Numbered from the stretch's first letter, positions 1 to 13,421 are shown. The stretch: 64,000 nt of DNA from Tetranychus cinnabarinus (GCA_022266195.1 WHVY01000005.1:1302001-1366000); one strand, 5' to 3'. The notes: generated from the sequence alone by a model not told the origin. Numbers and translations: made by a program.

Positions 1-1860
1 GAGATATTTCATTTTCAAATGTGTCTCCATAACACTTGAGCTCATCTAATATAATAATAACTTTGTCTTTACCATTTCCAAAGCTTCTTCATTCCTCAAC
101 ATAATCATATCATTACACAAGTTAATACACTTTTCCTTTCATTTAGTCTTTACCATCGTTTCACGATTTTTCAACTTTTTTTTCCTCTTCTTCTTTGACA
201 ACTTTTCAATTCGCAAAAACAGATCAACTTTTTATATTGCAATTATTATCGCAATAATAATGTTAATTATGAAATGTAAAACGAAATCATTTCCATGATA
301 ATGATGATGATTTTCTTTCCACTCTTTTTTGCTTCTTCTTCTTAGACATCTTTTTGCTCAATAATATCCTAATCAATCTGAGTTAATCTAATAAGCAACA
401 AAATTTTCATATGAATCTTTTTCTCTTTTCATTTTGTTATCCCTTTTCTATTCATTTTAATACGCTTTTTATTCCAGCTTCTCGAGTGAAGAGTAAAAGG
501 GAAAAAGTAATGTGAAATAATAAAAATAATTAATGTGATGTTAGTTTATCTTGATGGAGAACTAATTAACTATGAATTTATTCTGTTGCATTTCAAGGGA
601 AGTCTTATTATTTATATGTTCCAATGAGAATGAGATTCAAATATTGGGAAAGGGAAAAGGCTGGTTGAGAGAAGAGAGGATGAGTTTAATGAAATATAAA
701 GGGGTAAATAACATATCATATTTTGATTTATATAATCATGTTATTATTCTTCAACTTCTACAACTCATCTAATTTCTGTGTCTCTTTATTTTTCCACACC
801 TTATGTTCCTTTATCTCTCATGTTTTTTTCCCTCTTTCATCCATCTCATCAGCATTCTCATCTCTTTGCTTCTTCTTCTTTTTGCTCGACTTTTGTCTCT
901 CAACAGTCAACACTTGACAATCTTCCAAAAATGTTCACTCTTTGTTTCTTCTTCTTTTCTCATCATTTTATTGTTTTTTTCCTTCTTCGTCTTTCATCTT
1001 TTACCAGTTTAAACCTTCAACATTAACGAAAACAACATTACTTTTTGTTTCCGTTTCTTGAGTAGTTTAAAGATAATTTATCGTTTCATTTGATGTAAAT
1101 AGCGTAACATATCAACAAACTAGCGTTGATTGTTTAACAAATCACATTAATATTCTATTATCATTCAGCTTTCACAGTTACAACTTATCTCCAGTTCTGA
1201 TCATTTCTGCCTTTCATATAAATAATATTTTCAGATATTTCTCTTTACTCGACCTGCAAGGGAATGAAAAATATTAAGAAATAGCAAGTCAAACTCTGTT
1301 CTTTCGGTGCTTTTTGCTTTCACTTAACGCTTTCATAAACCATAACTTCGATATTCAATGTGATATTGGCTAGTTTCAGCGTATAACTGATTTTGTCAAT
1401 TATTGACTCAACTCGTTGTTTTAACAGCGTAACGATAAACTATTATTTTACTGAGTGACACTGATCGTGCGATCGATTGATCAAATGCACATTTATGGAA
1501 ATAACACCTAATTGGCACTTAACTTGCTCTTTTTTACAGATTCATACTTTTCCTTTAGTTGGGCTAAACATTGAATAACAAAGCATCAAATCAACAGATG
1601 CAAAGTTTTTAGCTGCAATCTCTGCAAACAAATAATCATTCAATCAAGACGATTCATTAATGTGATTGAATCTGCTTTAACGAATATTATCAATAGCAAC
1701 GATAACTTGGATTAATCATGATACTCATTGTAATGGCCGAAACTGCATGTAGCCAATCTTAAGCAACAACTACGGAACTCTACCATTGAACTGTTCATCA
1801 ATCATCATGTAAAATAGCGAAAGAAAATAGATGAAATGATAAATAGAGAATCGAGACAGA
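1..1860. other. Gene-free AT-rich DNA
   Basis: I see no supportable gene here. The stretch is AT-rich with long pyrimidine-biased runs (for example around 160-215, 300-350 and 780-1000) that keep several overlapping reading frames open by chance. Those frames translate to low-complexity F/S/L-rich peptides with no domain, splice structure or balanced composition. Confidence 0.6.
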
Positions 1861-2121
1861 ATGAATAGAGGAAATTTTGTTCTGGTTAACCTTGTAATTG
1901 TCATGATTAGCCCTTTGGTGTTAGTGTCGTTTGTCTCTGTCAAGCTAATTGACTTTTATTCAATAAATGAATATGTTTCAATCTCATTGTTGAATAATGT
2001 AATATCACAATCTAATTATTATAATCTATTTTTCCAAAGACCAGAGAATGTTGTTCCTGGAGAAGCAGATAGAAGAAGAAGAAAAAAGGAAAAGAGAAAA
2101 GCTGAAGCACACTTGGAATGA
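1861..2121 (+). CDS. Candidate short ORF, hydrophobic N-terminus and basic C-terminus
   Basis: This ATG-initiated ORF encodes 86 residues. Residues about 8-28 form a hydrophobic stretch that could act as a signal peptide or anchor. The middle is polar and rich in Asn, Ser and Tyr. The last 25 residues are strongly charged, with an RRRRKKEKRK run before the stop. Two overlapping AATAAA-type signals follow within 25 nt of the stop, as expected for a 3' end. I do not recognise a family. It could be a small secreted or membrane peptide gene, the last exon of a longer gene, or a chance ORF in purine-rich DNA. The basic run is encoded by a GAA/AGA-rich tract of the kind scattered over the whole window, which lowers confidence. 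Confidence 0.2.
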   Translation: MNRGNFVLVNLVIVMISPLVLVSFVSVKLIDFYSINEYVSISLLNNVISQSNYYNLFFQRPENVVPGEADRRRRKKEKRKAEAHLE

Positions 2122-5100
2122 GCAAATAAAATAAAGATATTCTTATGTACAGATTACAGTGCACTTAGTGAATAAATCATTTTCATTTGTCAACTTTAAT
2201 TGTTTCCTTTTATTTCCATTTGTAAAATTACAATACAATGTATAAGAAGAAAAATTAAACGAATTGAATTAATACATGTTAATGAATTTAATGAACAACC
2301 ATTATACAACATTCGCCTGGAAATGGCCATACAAATGAATACAACTCAATCAATCATGAGATGATCAAATTTACCTGTAAATTTCTCATGGCAAGTTAGT
2401 TCATTAATATTGAAAGATATTTAATATGAAAGAGCAAACAAAGTTTCAATGTTTAGTGCTTCTCATGATGAACCCATCGAGCACAACATATCAAAACCAG
2501 ATGAAAAATTCGTAGTTGAGATTCAGATATTGCAAATGCTTCAACTAGAAAACTTGAGATTTGTTCTTTTTCAGAATTTCGTTCGCATAGAATTTCAATT
2601 CTGAATTTTCGTTCAATGCTTCTTGTTCAATTTTCATGCCTTTTCAGTCATGCACTGCAAAACTCGAGATTCAAGACTCAATTAGGTGAGATTGCAATCC
2701 AAATATAAATCATTCACTTTGATTGATTTCCATTCAACTTTTAAATCATCAGTTTTAGTTGACATTATCTAATGAATTGTAAAATTTTACAGATGAAAGG
2801 TGTAAATACAATTGAAACTATTTACAGGAATCTAGTTGATCAGCACTTTTGAATTTCAAGAGATAATTACATTTTTCTGATTTCATTGGAAAATTTGAAA
2901 CCATCATCACTAGTTGATTGATTAAATCTGTTAACTGAAAGGTCATTTTGTCAGGGAAAGCAAAACGTATCAAAGCACAAAAAAAAACATGAAAGGTCAA
3001 CCGGATGCTCTCTGATCTCAAATTAATGGCCTGGTCAAGCGTAAAAGTTATTATCTTTCAATGTTGATGCTCTTTTCTCTACATTCCTGTTTCACCTCAA
3101 ACAGTCAACCATTTCGTTCGCTATTGATGGCACTTTTGTTCTCCATGATGATGATGACTTTTTTTTTCCTCTTGTTGCAAACAAAGATATCAGAATCATG
3201 GTAAAAGCAGACAAAAAAATAGATAATCTTGAGTGTTACTTTTCTATCTTTGATCTTCTTCTTCTCTTTTTTTTCTTGTTCACTCTTTCCTCATCTCATT
3301 CCTCTACTTTTAGGTTAAGCTTAATTCATCTCGATTTGTTTCTCCTTTTGTACAATTGTTTGATTAATAGCACCATTAATCGTGATTTAGGATGTCCACT
3401 CAACAATCTTCATCCTTTTCTTGCTCCCTCACTATCCTGTCCAGTTTTACTCTTTCCTTTTTTTCTATCCTCATCAGTTAGTTGCTTTGCTTCTTTCAAC
3501 TTGCTTGTAATACTTTACATTGTCAAAAATGGTTCCTCATATCTAGTTGGATGAACACACGATAAACTTATTTCATTTTACTCTTTTCTCATCTTTATCT
3601 CATCCAACCCTTTTCTTCCCTTTCTTCATCTTCTTCTTCTTCTCTCTACTTTGAGCCATCTTTTCATATTAATTTATAGCTTGATAGTTTAGACAGATTC
3701 AGAAGTAAAAATGTTGGATCAATTTTCCTTGGAATGTTTTCGATAATATTTTTACACATCAATCTTTAGTACTGATTATTTCTCTCGATAAATCACTTTT
3801 CTCTTTCTCTTTCCTTTTCTCTCTATTATCTTCAATCTCGTTCATCAGATTCATCATCTCATTCCTTGTTATCATCCGATTTTCTCCCATTTTCCAGTTC
3901 AACTTTTATTCCATTAGAGTAATAAAGTTTTACTCTGATAAACAATAAACTATTTTAATCAAACATTTTCATATTTGAGTATCTTAGCCAAGGAAAATAA
4001 TGAAACTAAAAAATGGAATTTCAAATGTTGAAAATCCATGAAACTAATTATTGAAACTAAACTCTTGATGAAACAAAATATTCATGTTTTCCTGTTGCCC
4101 AGGCAACATTTTGTTGCATTCCCTAGGCTTGCTTAATTAACAAGCCTTGTGAACTATCGATGACAAAAAAATGAAACCTCTGGTGGATCCAATTTTTTGC
4201 TAGCAAAAACAGTAAAGAAAAAAAGATTCTACTGAAAACTTCTTTTTTGCTCAATTAGATTCTTATCAAAAGACAAGCTTCAGAAGGCAATGTTTCGATG
4301 GAAAATTTTCAGAAAACGTGATTTTCGCCTCTGCTTTGTTGAAACAATCTTTTCGCCTGACCTTTGATGAGCGTTCTTTTGTACGAACAGGTGACGGACG
4401 AGACGGAAAATTACTTTTTATCGATTAATGTACATTTTCACACATTTTTGCCTCATTGATCTGCTAAAGTATATTTTACATCTTTAAATTTTCTTTCACA
4501 TGAAAATCTCATTTCATTCCCAGAATATTTCATTATATTATGTCGTGATAATAGTGATGAAAAAAGATGATAGCATTTTTTTCATTATTGTTCAACTTGC
4601 AAGTACAGTACAAAGTCATTCATAATTTATGTTGACAATGGATTGATTGATAAGAAGGATTCTCAAGGTGAGTGAGAATAAAAAATTTGACGATAAACTG
4701 AAAGGCAAAAGAAAAGTTGATATCAATATTGGGTAAGCAGAGTGAAAAAAAGGTGCAAGCAAGGTACCAGAAGATAATGATGCTGAAAATGTTGATGAGA
4801 ACAGAAATGATGAAAAGAAAAAAGAATGAAAATCTGATAAAAAAACTTTTTCTTCCCTCCTCAGCCATTGATGAAAGAATAAAAAATAAATTTCGAGTAA
4901 AAAATATGGTAAAAAGTAGAAAAGAGACAGAGTATAATCATGATCATCATCTACAGTAAACTGAAGATCAACTTTTTTTGTGAATATTAAATAGTGTGGT
5001 ATTAATTAGGGTGTCAACCGATGGAAACAAAAAAAGTGAATGATGAACTGATAGAAATTTTATTCCTCCATTCATTGAATTTCATCGCATTTTATCATTC

Positions 5101-7258
5101 TGTAATCGATCAACATGAGCTGCGATCAAAAGTATTAGTCAACTTTCATTTTTTCAGCCTTTTTTCTCGCAATGCACAGTTTTGTTCGTAAGCGTTTTTT
5201 TTGGTAAAGTTAATCTTGAATAACAAGTTAAACCAAATTTAATCAATTTCGTGTCACCTTTATGGCATGAATAAACATTCATATTCATATTGATACATCG
5301 AGATTTAGCTACATTTGCATTATTGAGTCAAATCGTTCGTTGGCTGGAAAATATGAATATCAGTTGGAACGAATTCAGTAAAATAAAGATTTTTACTTCA
5401 TTCTAATTATTTCTTCTAAAACAAGCATTCTGAGCAATTGCTCAATGATAGAATCTGAAAAGAAGTTTACAACTCCAAGCTCATCTATTCTTGGAGATTC
5501 CATGATTTTGTACGTTCATTTTTTTCGCTTCCAACTTTGGTCAAATGCAAGGGACTAAAACATTACGCAGAAATAGTCATTTATCTCAGTAGAACCAAAT
5601 GCCAGGGTTACATTTTTTTCCATCATTGAACTTGAAATAGAACCAGATTTCCATTTTTTGCTCAAATAATGATACAAAAGTGCTCATCATGATCATTTGA
5701 CAAAGTAGACAAAAGCGTGAATCATTCAATTGCTTTTGTTGAGACATGAGTCTATTACAAGTTGTAATGAGTTGAAATCTTGAAAATTTACTGAGCAATT
5801 AATGAGGCAGATAAGTTTTGAAAGATGAAAAGTGAACATAATCAATGAGCATTCAATAGAAAAGGATGAAATGGCAATGCCATTAACTCAAAGATAATCA
5901 TCATTATTGTATCAATTCCATAAATGGAAAGATGTTTGCTTAAGCAGAAAAAATTCATCATAATATCTCAATATCATAACTGATGAAGAAACGATAATAA
6001 TACAAGGAGGAAAAAAGAGGCAAGAAGAAGCTCTAAAAGGAAGTCGATAAAGAGTTGATTTTGACTTAAACTTGTAAAGACGATATTAAATGCATCCTTT
6101 TGACGTAGTGATAACTACCAAGTCTATTGAGCCTTCCAAGTATCAGCCCAGTTCATGATAATATCAAGCTATTGACAAAGAAAATTGTTATTATGATTGC
6201 AATTATTTGCTCCTTTTTTCTTGCTCTTTTCATTCTGTTCTGCTGTAGCATTATCATGGTTGATGTTTATCTAGAATGAAAGCAATGATGAAATGAGAGT
6301 CAATCATAAAGAAGGCAAGATGGAGCATTTGTAAAGATGATGAACAAGGATGAAAAATATGAAAATGAAAAGAGATGAAAAAAGATTGGCTTGAATGTTA
6401 ATCATTGAATGCAATCAAATTGACAAACATTTTGCTTCCCTAAATGAAACTTGGAGTGAAGCAAAAAAGTGAATCAAACGATTAACTTGAAGGTTATAAT
6501 CTTTACATGACAATAATTTCATGATAAACTCAAGTAAATTAACTTGATTTTTTATTATTAAATGAATCTGATAGTGAGTTTCCCATGAGATGGACAATGT
6601 GTACATTAGATTGTTACTTTGCTCTTACAAGTAAAATGAGAGAAAATAAAAAAGTCGAGAAAAAAAAGGATGCGAAAGAAGAAGAAAACAAAACGATAAT
6701 GATGATGATAAGCAAGAAATATTAGTTAACTGCATTATAAATAAGGCCAGTATAAGGTCAACAGCTTGAGGAGATAAAGAGTCACTACTTTTTGTCCAAA
6801 TATAATTCGAGTTTATTGATGCTTTTTTTATTAATGATGGAAGGAAAACTGGAGAGAAAGAGAGAAAGTGGAGAAAGAGCATTTTCTCTTGATGCACTTT
6901 TCCATGGACTGATCATGTTTTCCTCTTTATTAAATTGCTGTTCATCATTTCATCTGATAATGAGTAGCAACTTTATCATAATTTACAGTTGATGGTTATC
7001 CTTCGACTAATTAGGCTTCACTTTTGGCCAACAACGAAAAAAGCTAATGAAAATTGAGAGCAAAAATGAATGGCAATAAAAATCTTATGCTCTATCAGTG
7101 TCAAGAGATGGCGTTGGTTAAATAACAATTTTACTCTTTGGGTTGAAATGAAGTTTTGATTTAATTAAAATGTAATGCAATTCAATGAGAGGATATCAAT
7201 GTCACTTTTGTCAAATCGATAATAAATGAAAGCTGACAAATTTTTCCAAACGAATTAA
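2122..7258. other. Gene-poor AT-rich intergenic DNA
   Basis: No gene is supported. The sequence alternates pyrimidine-rich stretches (3240-3320, 3590-3660, 3780-3900) with purine-rich ones (4680-4930, 6000-6060, 6640-6720). Open frames here are low-complexity, and the pair at 4620-4959 are opposite-strand readings of the same tract. No RNA gene, transposon ends or array was noticed. Confidence 0.5.
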
Positions 7259-7438
7259 AAGTGGAAAACCGTTGAGACTGAAAATGAAATACATTTTTGT
7301 GATGACACCATGAACTCGATTCATCACATAGCTCTTGGTTTTGATGAGTTTGACGATGCAAATGCTAGACAATTTAGGACCATTCCCCTTCTTTCGTCAA
7401 CAACTATAAAAGTATCCACCAACGATACCATCAAGGTA
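7259..7438 (+). CDS. Candidate orphan coding exon
   Basis: A frame open from the stop at 7256-7258 reads 60 balanced-composition residues up to a good splice-donor sequence (AAG|GTAATG) at 7438/7439. The frame contains an ATG at 7310. From there it encodes MNSIHHIALGFDEF and then about 28 more residues, with several non-A/T third positions, unlike the low-complexity frames around it. If the donor is not used, the frame stops 7 codons later. No partner exon was found downstream in matching phase, and I recognise no family. It could be a first exon, an exon remnant, or chance. Confidence 0.25.
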
Positions 7439-9100
7439 ATGAACAGAATCACCTAAAAAAATTCATTTACCAAAAAACAGAACGCTTGAGTGTCTCTAGA
7501 CTAACGTTAACTCTGAGCAATGAATCTTCTAATCAAGAATAAATCAACTCTTTAGAAAATTTTATTGCCAAACTGTCCAAACAGCCTTTTCGACTGGTCA
7601 TTAAATAGATTGAATTCAATTACAATTTTGATGGAAAACATCAATTACTATTGAATAATTTTCAACACTTTTCACGTTGTAATGGTTCGATATTTAGTTT
7701 TAAATGATAAAGATTTTTCTTCTTTAGCAATTCAACTTTTAACCACAAAAAAAGTTGGCAAAGTTTCACGTTGAGATTGGCGAATAATTAAAGAGTCGAT
7801 TGAATGAGTTTTAAAATTGGATGGTTTGATGAGCAATCTTTTTTCACTCCTAACTCTATTTATCATCTTCACTAAATGTTATCATCATTACAAGAGTAGA
7901 TCATTATTTGTGCTGTTAACAAGGATTCAGTGATAGTTGAAAAGAAATACAATATAATAGAAGTTTCAATGTTGACAAAACTAGAGAAATGTTTCATGTA
8001 TAGCTTTTGGTGTAAAATTGGTTACCAAAGAACCATTTCAACCCACAAATTATTTTCCTCCTTTTTTGCTTATTCCATCAATTGAAACAGAAGAAGAATG
8101 AAACGAACCTTGTCAAGGAAGAGAAGAAAATAAAGAGTAAAAAAACAAAACTTTTAATGATAATAATCATGATAAAAGTGTTTCATTAATGTTAATAGTA
8201 ATCAATATTTAACGAGGCAAAAATACCTTCCAGTTGAATATCAAATTGAAATGCAAGATGAACCTTTGCTTTCAATAGTAATAATTTTCTTCATCCTTTT
8301 CCCCTCTTTTTCCAGCTTTTTTACAGTTTACCAAAAATTTATTTATTTTCACTTAAGCCTACCAGTTTAACTGGGAAAGGGTTCAATGTTTTTTTACTGC
8401 CTCACTCTATTTTGTCTATTGAGTTTCAGTTGAACAATATTGGTTGAATGGTAAACATGGATAAAGTTCATTAAAATGGGAGAGAAAAGACAAAAAATTT
8501 ATCACATTATTGATGGTGAAATGATCAGTTGGGAAATTGCGTGTCTTGCTGTCTCTCAATGTTGGATATTATTTTAATTAAGGTAAGTCTTCAAGTATCT
8601 ATGAACCAATAGTTATCAAAGCGTTAAATGAAAAAAGTCAACTGAAACATTAAATCATGATTATTCAATTCACTTTGTCCTTTCAAGTTTTTAAACACTG
8701 TTTTCATTTTCCAGACTTGTTTCACTGTTTTCATTTTAATCACATAATATCCATTCAGATTAAAATGTTTCAAATGAAACACTGCTTATCCCTGCTGGAT
8801 TTGCCATTTGTTGTGTTCATTCTATTCAAAATCAATGAACAGGATAAATTTACTGAAATAATTTCATTTACTTGGTGTCTCTCAATTTTCAGGTGGAACG
8901 ACCTTTATTGAACAAATTAATTGGAAATTTTAATTAAATTTTACTCAATATTCATTTCATCTCTTTTTCTCTTTCTCCTGAGCAATTGAGAGACTTTCTG
9001 TTTCAAAAGGATTTATTTGAAAAAGTTATCAACAGTAAAAATGTTTAATTGAATAAAATGGGCGAACTAATAAATCGATTTTTTAAAATATTACTGAAAT
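7439..9100. other. Intergenic AT-rich DNA
   Basis: No gene, RNA or repeat boundary is supported here. The DNA is AT-rich with scattered T-runs and GAA-rich tracts. Confidence 0.5.
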
Positions 9101-9540
9101 TAGTCCTTCCACCCACACTCTACATCAGTCACTGTCTTGAACCATGTGATCTCTAAGCTCCTAATTCCTCACCTATCGTAAGCCCTGAAGGCCCCTCTAC
9201 GGTTTCCGAACAACTGAACTCTTCTTGTCCATGATTCCATAAAGGTCGTGTAGAGACCGGTGCAATGTATTGTAGTGTTGCACAAAAAAGTGGTACAAGG
9301 CATTTTGTTATCTGTTTTTGAGTTGAGGACTAAGAAACGGATGATGCTGATTTTGTTGAAATTGGCGAGCAGGTTTCTTGGGAAGAAATTAAAAATGTAC
9401 GAACCTCTATTCCAGGCTGAAAAGACAGTTCGTGCGTCGGCCGTAAAGAGCCGATACTGCCTGAGATATGAGGTATTCCATACAATTTAGTTACTCAATG
9501 GCATTTATGAAATTTCATTTATCTTTCCAATGGTTAAAGT
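9100..9540. other. GC-richer patch, probable repeat remnant
   Basis: This block is visibly richer in G+C than its surroundings, especially 9105-9260 and 9430-9470, and lies directly before a duplicated repeat unit. It includes a 76-codon open frame at 9260-9490 (starting GTG, not ATG) with no recognisable domain. A change of base composition beside repeats suggests an old mobile-element fragment. I cannot name the family. Confidence 0.3.
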
Positions 9541-9581
9541 TGTGAACATGTGACTAACATTAGCCGGCCTGCAAAGTTTTG

Positions 9582-9772
9582 CAGTTTCAGAAAATACCCT
9601 TCCAATGTCAATTAAAGATCAAATGCAGAATTGATCTTGAATAACCTCGAGCACTCAAATTTATTGTCGTTCAATCTGAATAAGTTCATAGTTCAAGTCT
9701 TAAGTCTGTAGCACTAACTGTTCGTGGGTAATGCCTGCATGAAGGCGTAAAATGAAAAAAAACGCCTGCTAG
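9582..9772 (+). repeat. Direct repeat unit, copy 1
   Basis: About 190 bp align with 9918-10106 in the same orientation. Shared landmarks, in order, are AATGTCAATTA, TTCAATCTGAATAAG, GTTCAAGTCTTA, ATGCCTGCA and GGCGTAAAATGAAAAAA. The two copies differ by point changes and small indels, so they are not recent. A third partial copy is at 14308-14421. The unit has the character of an interspersed or terminal repeat of a degraded element. Confidence 0.75.
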
Positions 9773-9804
9773 TTTGTAGTCAAAGCCAATAATCAAATTT
9801 AAAG

Positions 9805-9975
9805 ATGGACGTTGTGTTTGCTGCACCACATGACTCGAATGTATGCGAGGACTTCGTCACAATCACAAAAGAAGAGTTCATCGAATGGCTAGATGGATTT
9901 TTCATGTCTCTCATGACGGTTTCACAAAATGACCTTCTAATGTCAATTAGATGTAAAATAAAGAATCGACCTTGA
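9805..9975 (+). CDS. Small ORF between two repeat copies
   Basis: This is a 56-codon ATG ORF. The first about 36 residues have balanced composition, including a segment reading EDFVTITKEEFIEWLDG. The last third reads into the second repeat copy at 9918. I do not recognise the protein. Its place between two copies of a repeat and close to transposase fragments makes a mobile-element remnant the simplest reading. Confidence 0.2.
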   Translation: MDVVFAAPHDSNVCEDFVTITKEEFIEWLDGFFMSLMTVSQNDLLMSIRCKIKNRP

Positions 9976-10106
9976 ATAGCCTTGAGCGTTTGAACTTATG
10001 GTTGTTCAATCTGAATAAGCTCATGGTTCAAGTCTTAGGTCTTTAGCACTAATTATTCGTGAGTTATGCCTGCAAGAAGGCGTAAAATGAAAAAAACCGC
10101 CGCTAT
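9918..10106 (+). repeat. Direct repeat unit, copy 2
   Basis: This is the second copy of the unit at 9582-9772, in the same orientation, about 145 bp after the first copy ends. The distinctive tail (ATGCCTGCAAGAAGGCGTAA followed by an A-run) is shared with copy 1. The core from GTTATGCCTGCA onward is shared with the partial copy near 14.3 kb. Confidence 0.75.
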
Positions 10107-12660
10107 ATTTTCCTGGAGTTTCATCAAATGATGACTGTGCTTTACTGCTGTCTTTACTATCGATAATCAAAAAAAGTTTTCGATTAATCGTATATCGAGT
10201 TTGATTGTAGTTCACAAGTCATATCATTGATGAGAGTAGAAATAACTTTCAATACGCTTAAATAGGCACGTATTTACATGACAATCAGTTGATACAGAAA
10301 AAAGGAGAAAAGGTAAACTTGAAAAGAAGCGAATTTCGTTCAATTTTAGTTCAATTCATTTAAAGCTTTTCTCTTTGCCGTTCAATTGAACTGCAAAGTA
10401 GGAAACAAAAAAGAAAATTCCAAGAATATTGTGAATAAGCATGAATATAAGACTATTGTCTTCATACATTATTGATGAGGTCACTTCTTCAGTTGGAGTT
10501 TTGAAGTGAGAAAAACGAAATTAGAGTGAAAACAAATTAGAAAATGAAAATTTTCTTGATCAAGATTGAGTTTTCTCCAAAATTGGAACAAACTCTATTT
10601 TCAAAACCATGAATGAAACATTGTAGAATAAATAATTTGGATAATCGATTGGACGATCGTACTTCAATCGATATCTCAAAGTGCAAATTTCGATGAACTT
10701 TTTTCACTAATTATAAAGTTGTTTCACAGCAATTCCTAAACAATGAAACTTTGAAGCTTTGGCAAGTTAAAAAGCTGTCTTATTGACTTGACTCAATTAG
10801 ATGTTGTCGATGCAAATGATTAAAATGGCTTTCATTCCTATTTCGTCTTTCACTGACCAACTTTACCTTTCCCATTAAAATATTGTTATTATTTTATCGT
10901 TATCGTACAATTTATTCCAGGGAAAAACTCGTCATTATCTCTGTTCATATGTTTATTTACTTTTCTATTAAACTGCTGATACAATGGAAACAAAAAGAAT
11001 CGCTTAATCGATTGTCATTGAGCTGAGAAACAAATTTTCTGCTGGACTTGACTTGATAATGGTTAGTTTAATGCGATTTTCATTCTTCTCTTCGTCTCTC
11101 ATCCTCATCTTCACACATCTTCCTATTTATGTATTCTTTTCCATCTTCATCGTCATCTCTTTCTCTCTCTTTCTCTCTATTGTGAATAATTTAACTTGTG
11201 AGATGAAAGGATGATTTGTTGAAACTTGCAAATGTAAATAGATAAGTCAGCTTTGTGTACAACCAAAAATCAATATCAATTTAAATATTTAAATGTAGTG
11301 CTACTTGTGATATACATGTACCAGAAAAGTTTCAAAATCTGTCCGATTCTACAGAATTTTCAGCCTAGATTCAATATTGAACAGTAAATGGAATGATTAA
11401 AATTCTCTTTGCTTTTTGGTCAACTGAGAAAAGAAGAATTCAAGATTGCAATTTTTTATCATTGCTGTTCTTTCATGAACAGAGAAAGATTGATTGATGA
11501 ACAAAGGCCTGCAACAGATAAAAGTTCATCTACAGATGAGTAATTGAGAGGCAAAAAATTGTATTAGGCGACCATTGGTGATCAAATAGAAGTCGATTGG
11601 AAGTTGAGTGTCAAATTGAATGGGTCAAGATGAGGCCGAGTGTAACGAGAAGAAAGAAGTGACCAGAAAAAATGAGGGGAAAATTATTGAGGTGAGAAAA
11701 CAAATATATTATTATTACATTGAATATATTTAATTCATAATAATGATATATCTTAGCATTTATATCGAAAATATGGGAATTAATAAAGATGACAAGAAGA
11801 GTTGAAGATGAAATACAATAGGAACTGTGAGTGTGTCAGAATAGCATGAATAGATATGTTTCACAAGTAATTAAAACTAGAAAGTATTCCTCATGATTAG
11901 GGTCAGATAGTAATGGGAGAAATCAGGACTGAAACTGGGAGTGATATTTCTGTTGACCTTCCAATAAACAAAGATATTATTGCAAATAAAAGGAGTGAAC
12001 AAAAGTTTAATTTTTCATTTTGGTTTCTCTAGCGTGCTCCATTTTCATCTTTATTGTAGAATTTTCATCCCAGTTTTCAAGTTTCTTCTCTTGCAGTTCA
12101 TTCCAAGTTGGACTGTGTGCCGGAAATTTGATTCACTTAAAGGATTGTGAGAGCTAAAGAAGTATTTCGAATATTTTTAACAGCACAAGAGAAGAATAAA
12201 AATTTGGACTTTAAAATTATGAAACAAAAATAATTGCAGTGAATGAAGAATTGATTTGTGAGCTTAGATTTACTGAATCTGAGTCGTTTTCAGGAATATT
12301 GACAGATAGAGAAGCTACTGCAGTCCATTATTTTTTAAAGTGTTTCGATATTTTTCACAACTTCCAATTGACAAGCGCGGTTTGACGAAAATTGTGATTT
12401 CTATCAACTTGTATGATTAAGACAGGCAGCATTTTTCTCTACTAGATTTACGAAGCAGTTACTGCCAATTAGCTTCAGAGTTAAAGGTCACTATATAATG
12501 GTTCGTATCAAAATTTACTTTTTGAAAAGTCATAGTGTCTCCTTGAGCCACTATGAAAAAACTTTTACAATATATGCTTGAAAGGTACGAAATAAAAATT
12601 ACAAATACAATTATTGAGGGTTAAATGATTGATAAATACCTAGATGTTCAAGATAAATTC
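10107..12660. other. Intergenic AT-rich DNA
   Basis: No gene is supported. An ACTGGGAGTG site (see findings) lies at 11934-11943. Otherwise I see AT-rich unique-looking sequence with short pyrimidine tracts near 11070-11190. Confidence 0.45.
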
Positions 12661-12663
12661 AAT

Positions 12664-13421
12664 TTAAAGTGCTGCTCCTTGCATGAAATTACAATTTCTT
12701 TTGACGTTTCCCCCCCATCTTTCCGGATTTGTTGCCAATTCGACGGTCAACATCATAAGTGAAAGTACCTGGTCGGGACAATTCGGCTTGCAACCATTGC
12801 AAAGATGACCAGGAGCCCCAGGTTCTGTGCACTGCCGTTCGTGACGGTATTGGTTACCCTTTGTAGTGAAGCAGTTGGCGCACCACCTACAGCGCCAGTA
12901 ATCATCGCAACTTTTTTTAGTATGCTCAGGATTTTCGCAATCTACCAAATTTTGCCAATCCGTGCCCAATCCTTCAGGCACAGGATCGGTGCTTCCGGTA
13001 ATATTGTCTGGATGGACAAGGCACTCGTCCCAAACCACGCGATACCGAAAATTACTATATTTTTTTCGCCAAGATAACCTTGACCCACAACTGAACCAGC
13101 GTACCAGCATCCAAGGGGAACAAGTGCTTGTTTCATTTGACCAGTAGGCTCATGTTCATCTTCTTCTTCCGTAGATCCATCATATCTGTCGGTTTCATTC
13201 GCACTTTTGAACGAATGAGGATCACTACCGACGTCATCCTTATGTCGATTTTCACGCCATAATCCAGAGGGGCCCGCGGTTTGCTCAATAGGGCTTGGGA
13301 TAACGGTGTTAGCAGAAACAGTAGCAGCAACTTCAGTGGGAGAAGAATCGGTTGAACGCGGTTCTATCGTGTGAGCTCTCATTCTAAGCGCATTCTGATG
13401 TGTTGTTTTCTTTTTCGGCAT
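12664..13421 (-). pseudogene. Frameshifted zinc-finger-like ORF
   Basis: Two overlapping minus-strand frames look like one protein broken by a frameshift between about 13135 and 13050. The upstream frame starts with ATG at 13421 (MPKKKTTHQ) and gives about 100 acidic, disordered-looking residues. The downstream frame (to 12664) is Trp/Cys-rich and carries a finger-like cluster, WRCRWCANC followed by a Tyr-Arg-His-Glu-Arg-Gln-Cys segment, then further Cys residues and a stop. G+C is clearly higher than in flanking DNA. I do not recognise the family. Its place beside transposase remnants suggests a mobile-element or expanded-family gene that has decayed. A sequencing indel or a small intron could also explain the frame change. 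Confidence 0.5.

Noticed and set aside
723..1026. Overlapping ORFs of 60-80 codons in pyrimidine-rich DNA
   Set aside because: They are the same CTT/TTC tract read in three frames and give low-complexity F/S/L peptides without domain or splice context.
3198..3554. 118-codon ORF
   Set aside because: The composition is dominated by Leu, Phe and Ser from a pyrimidine tract; no domain, no 3' signal, no homology recognised.
4620..4959. Opposed ORFs on both strands
   Set aside because: They are complementary readings of one purine-rich tract; neither has coding character.
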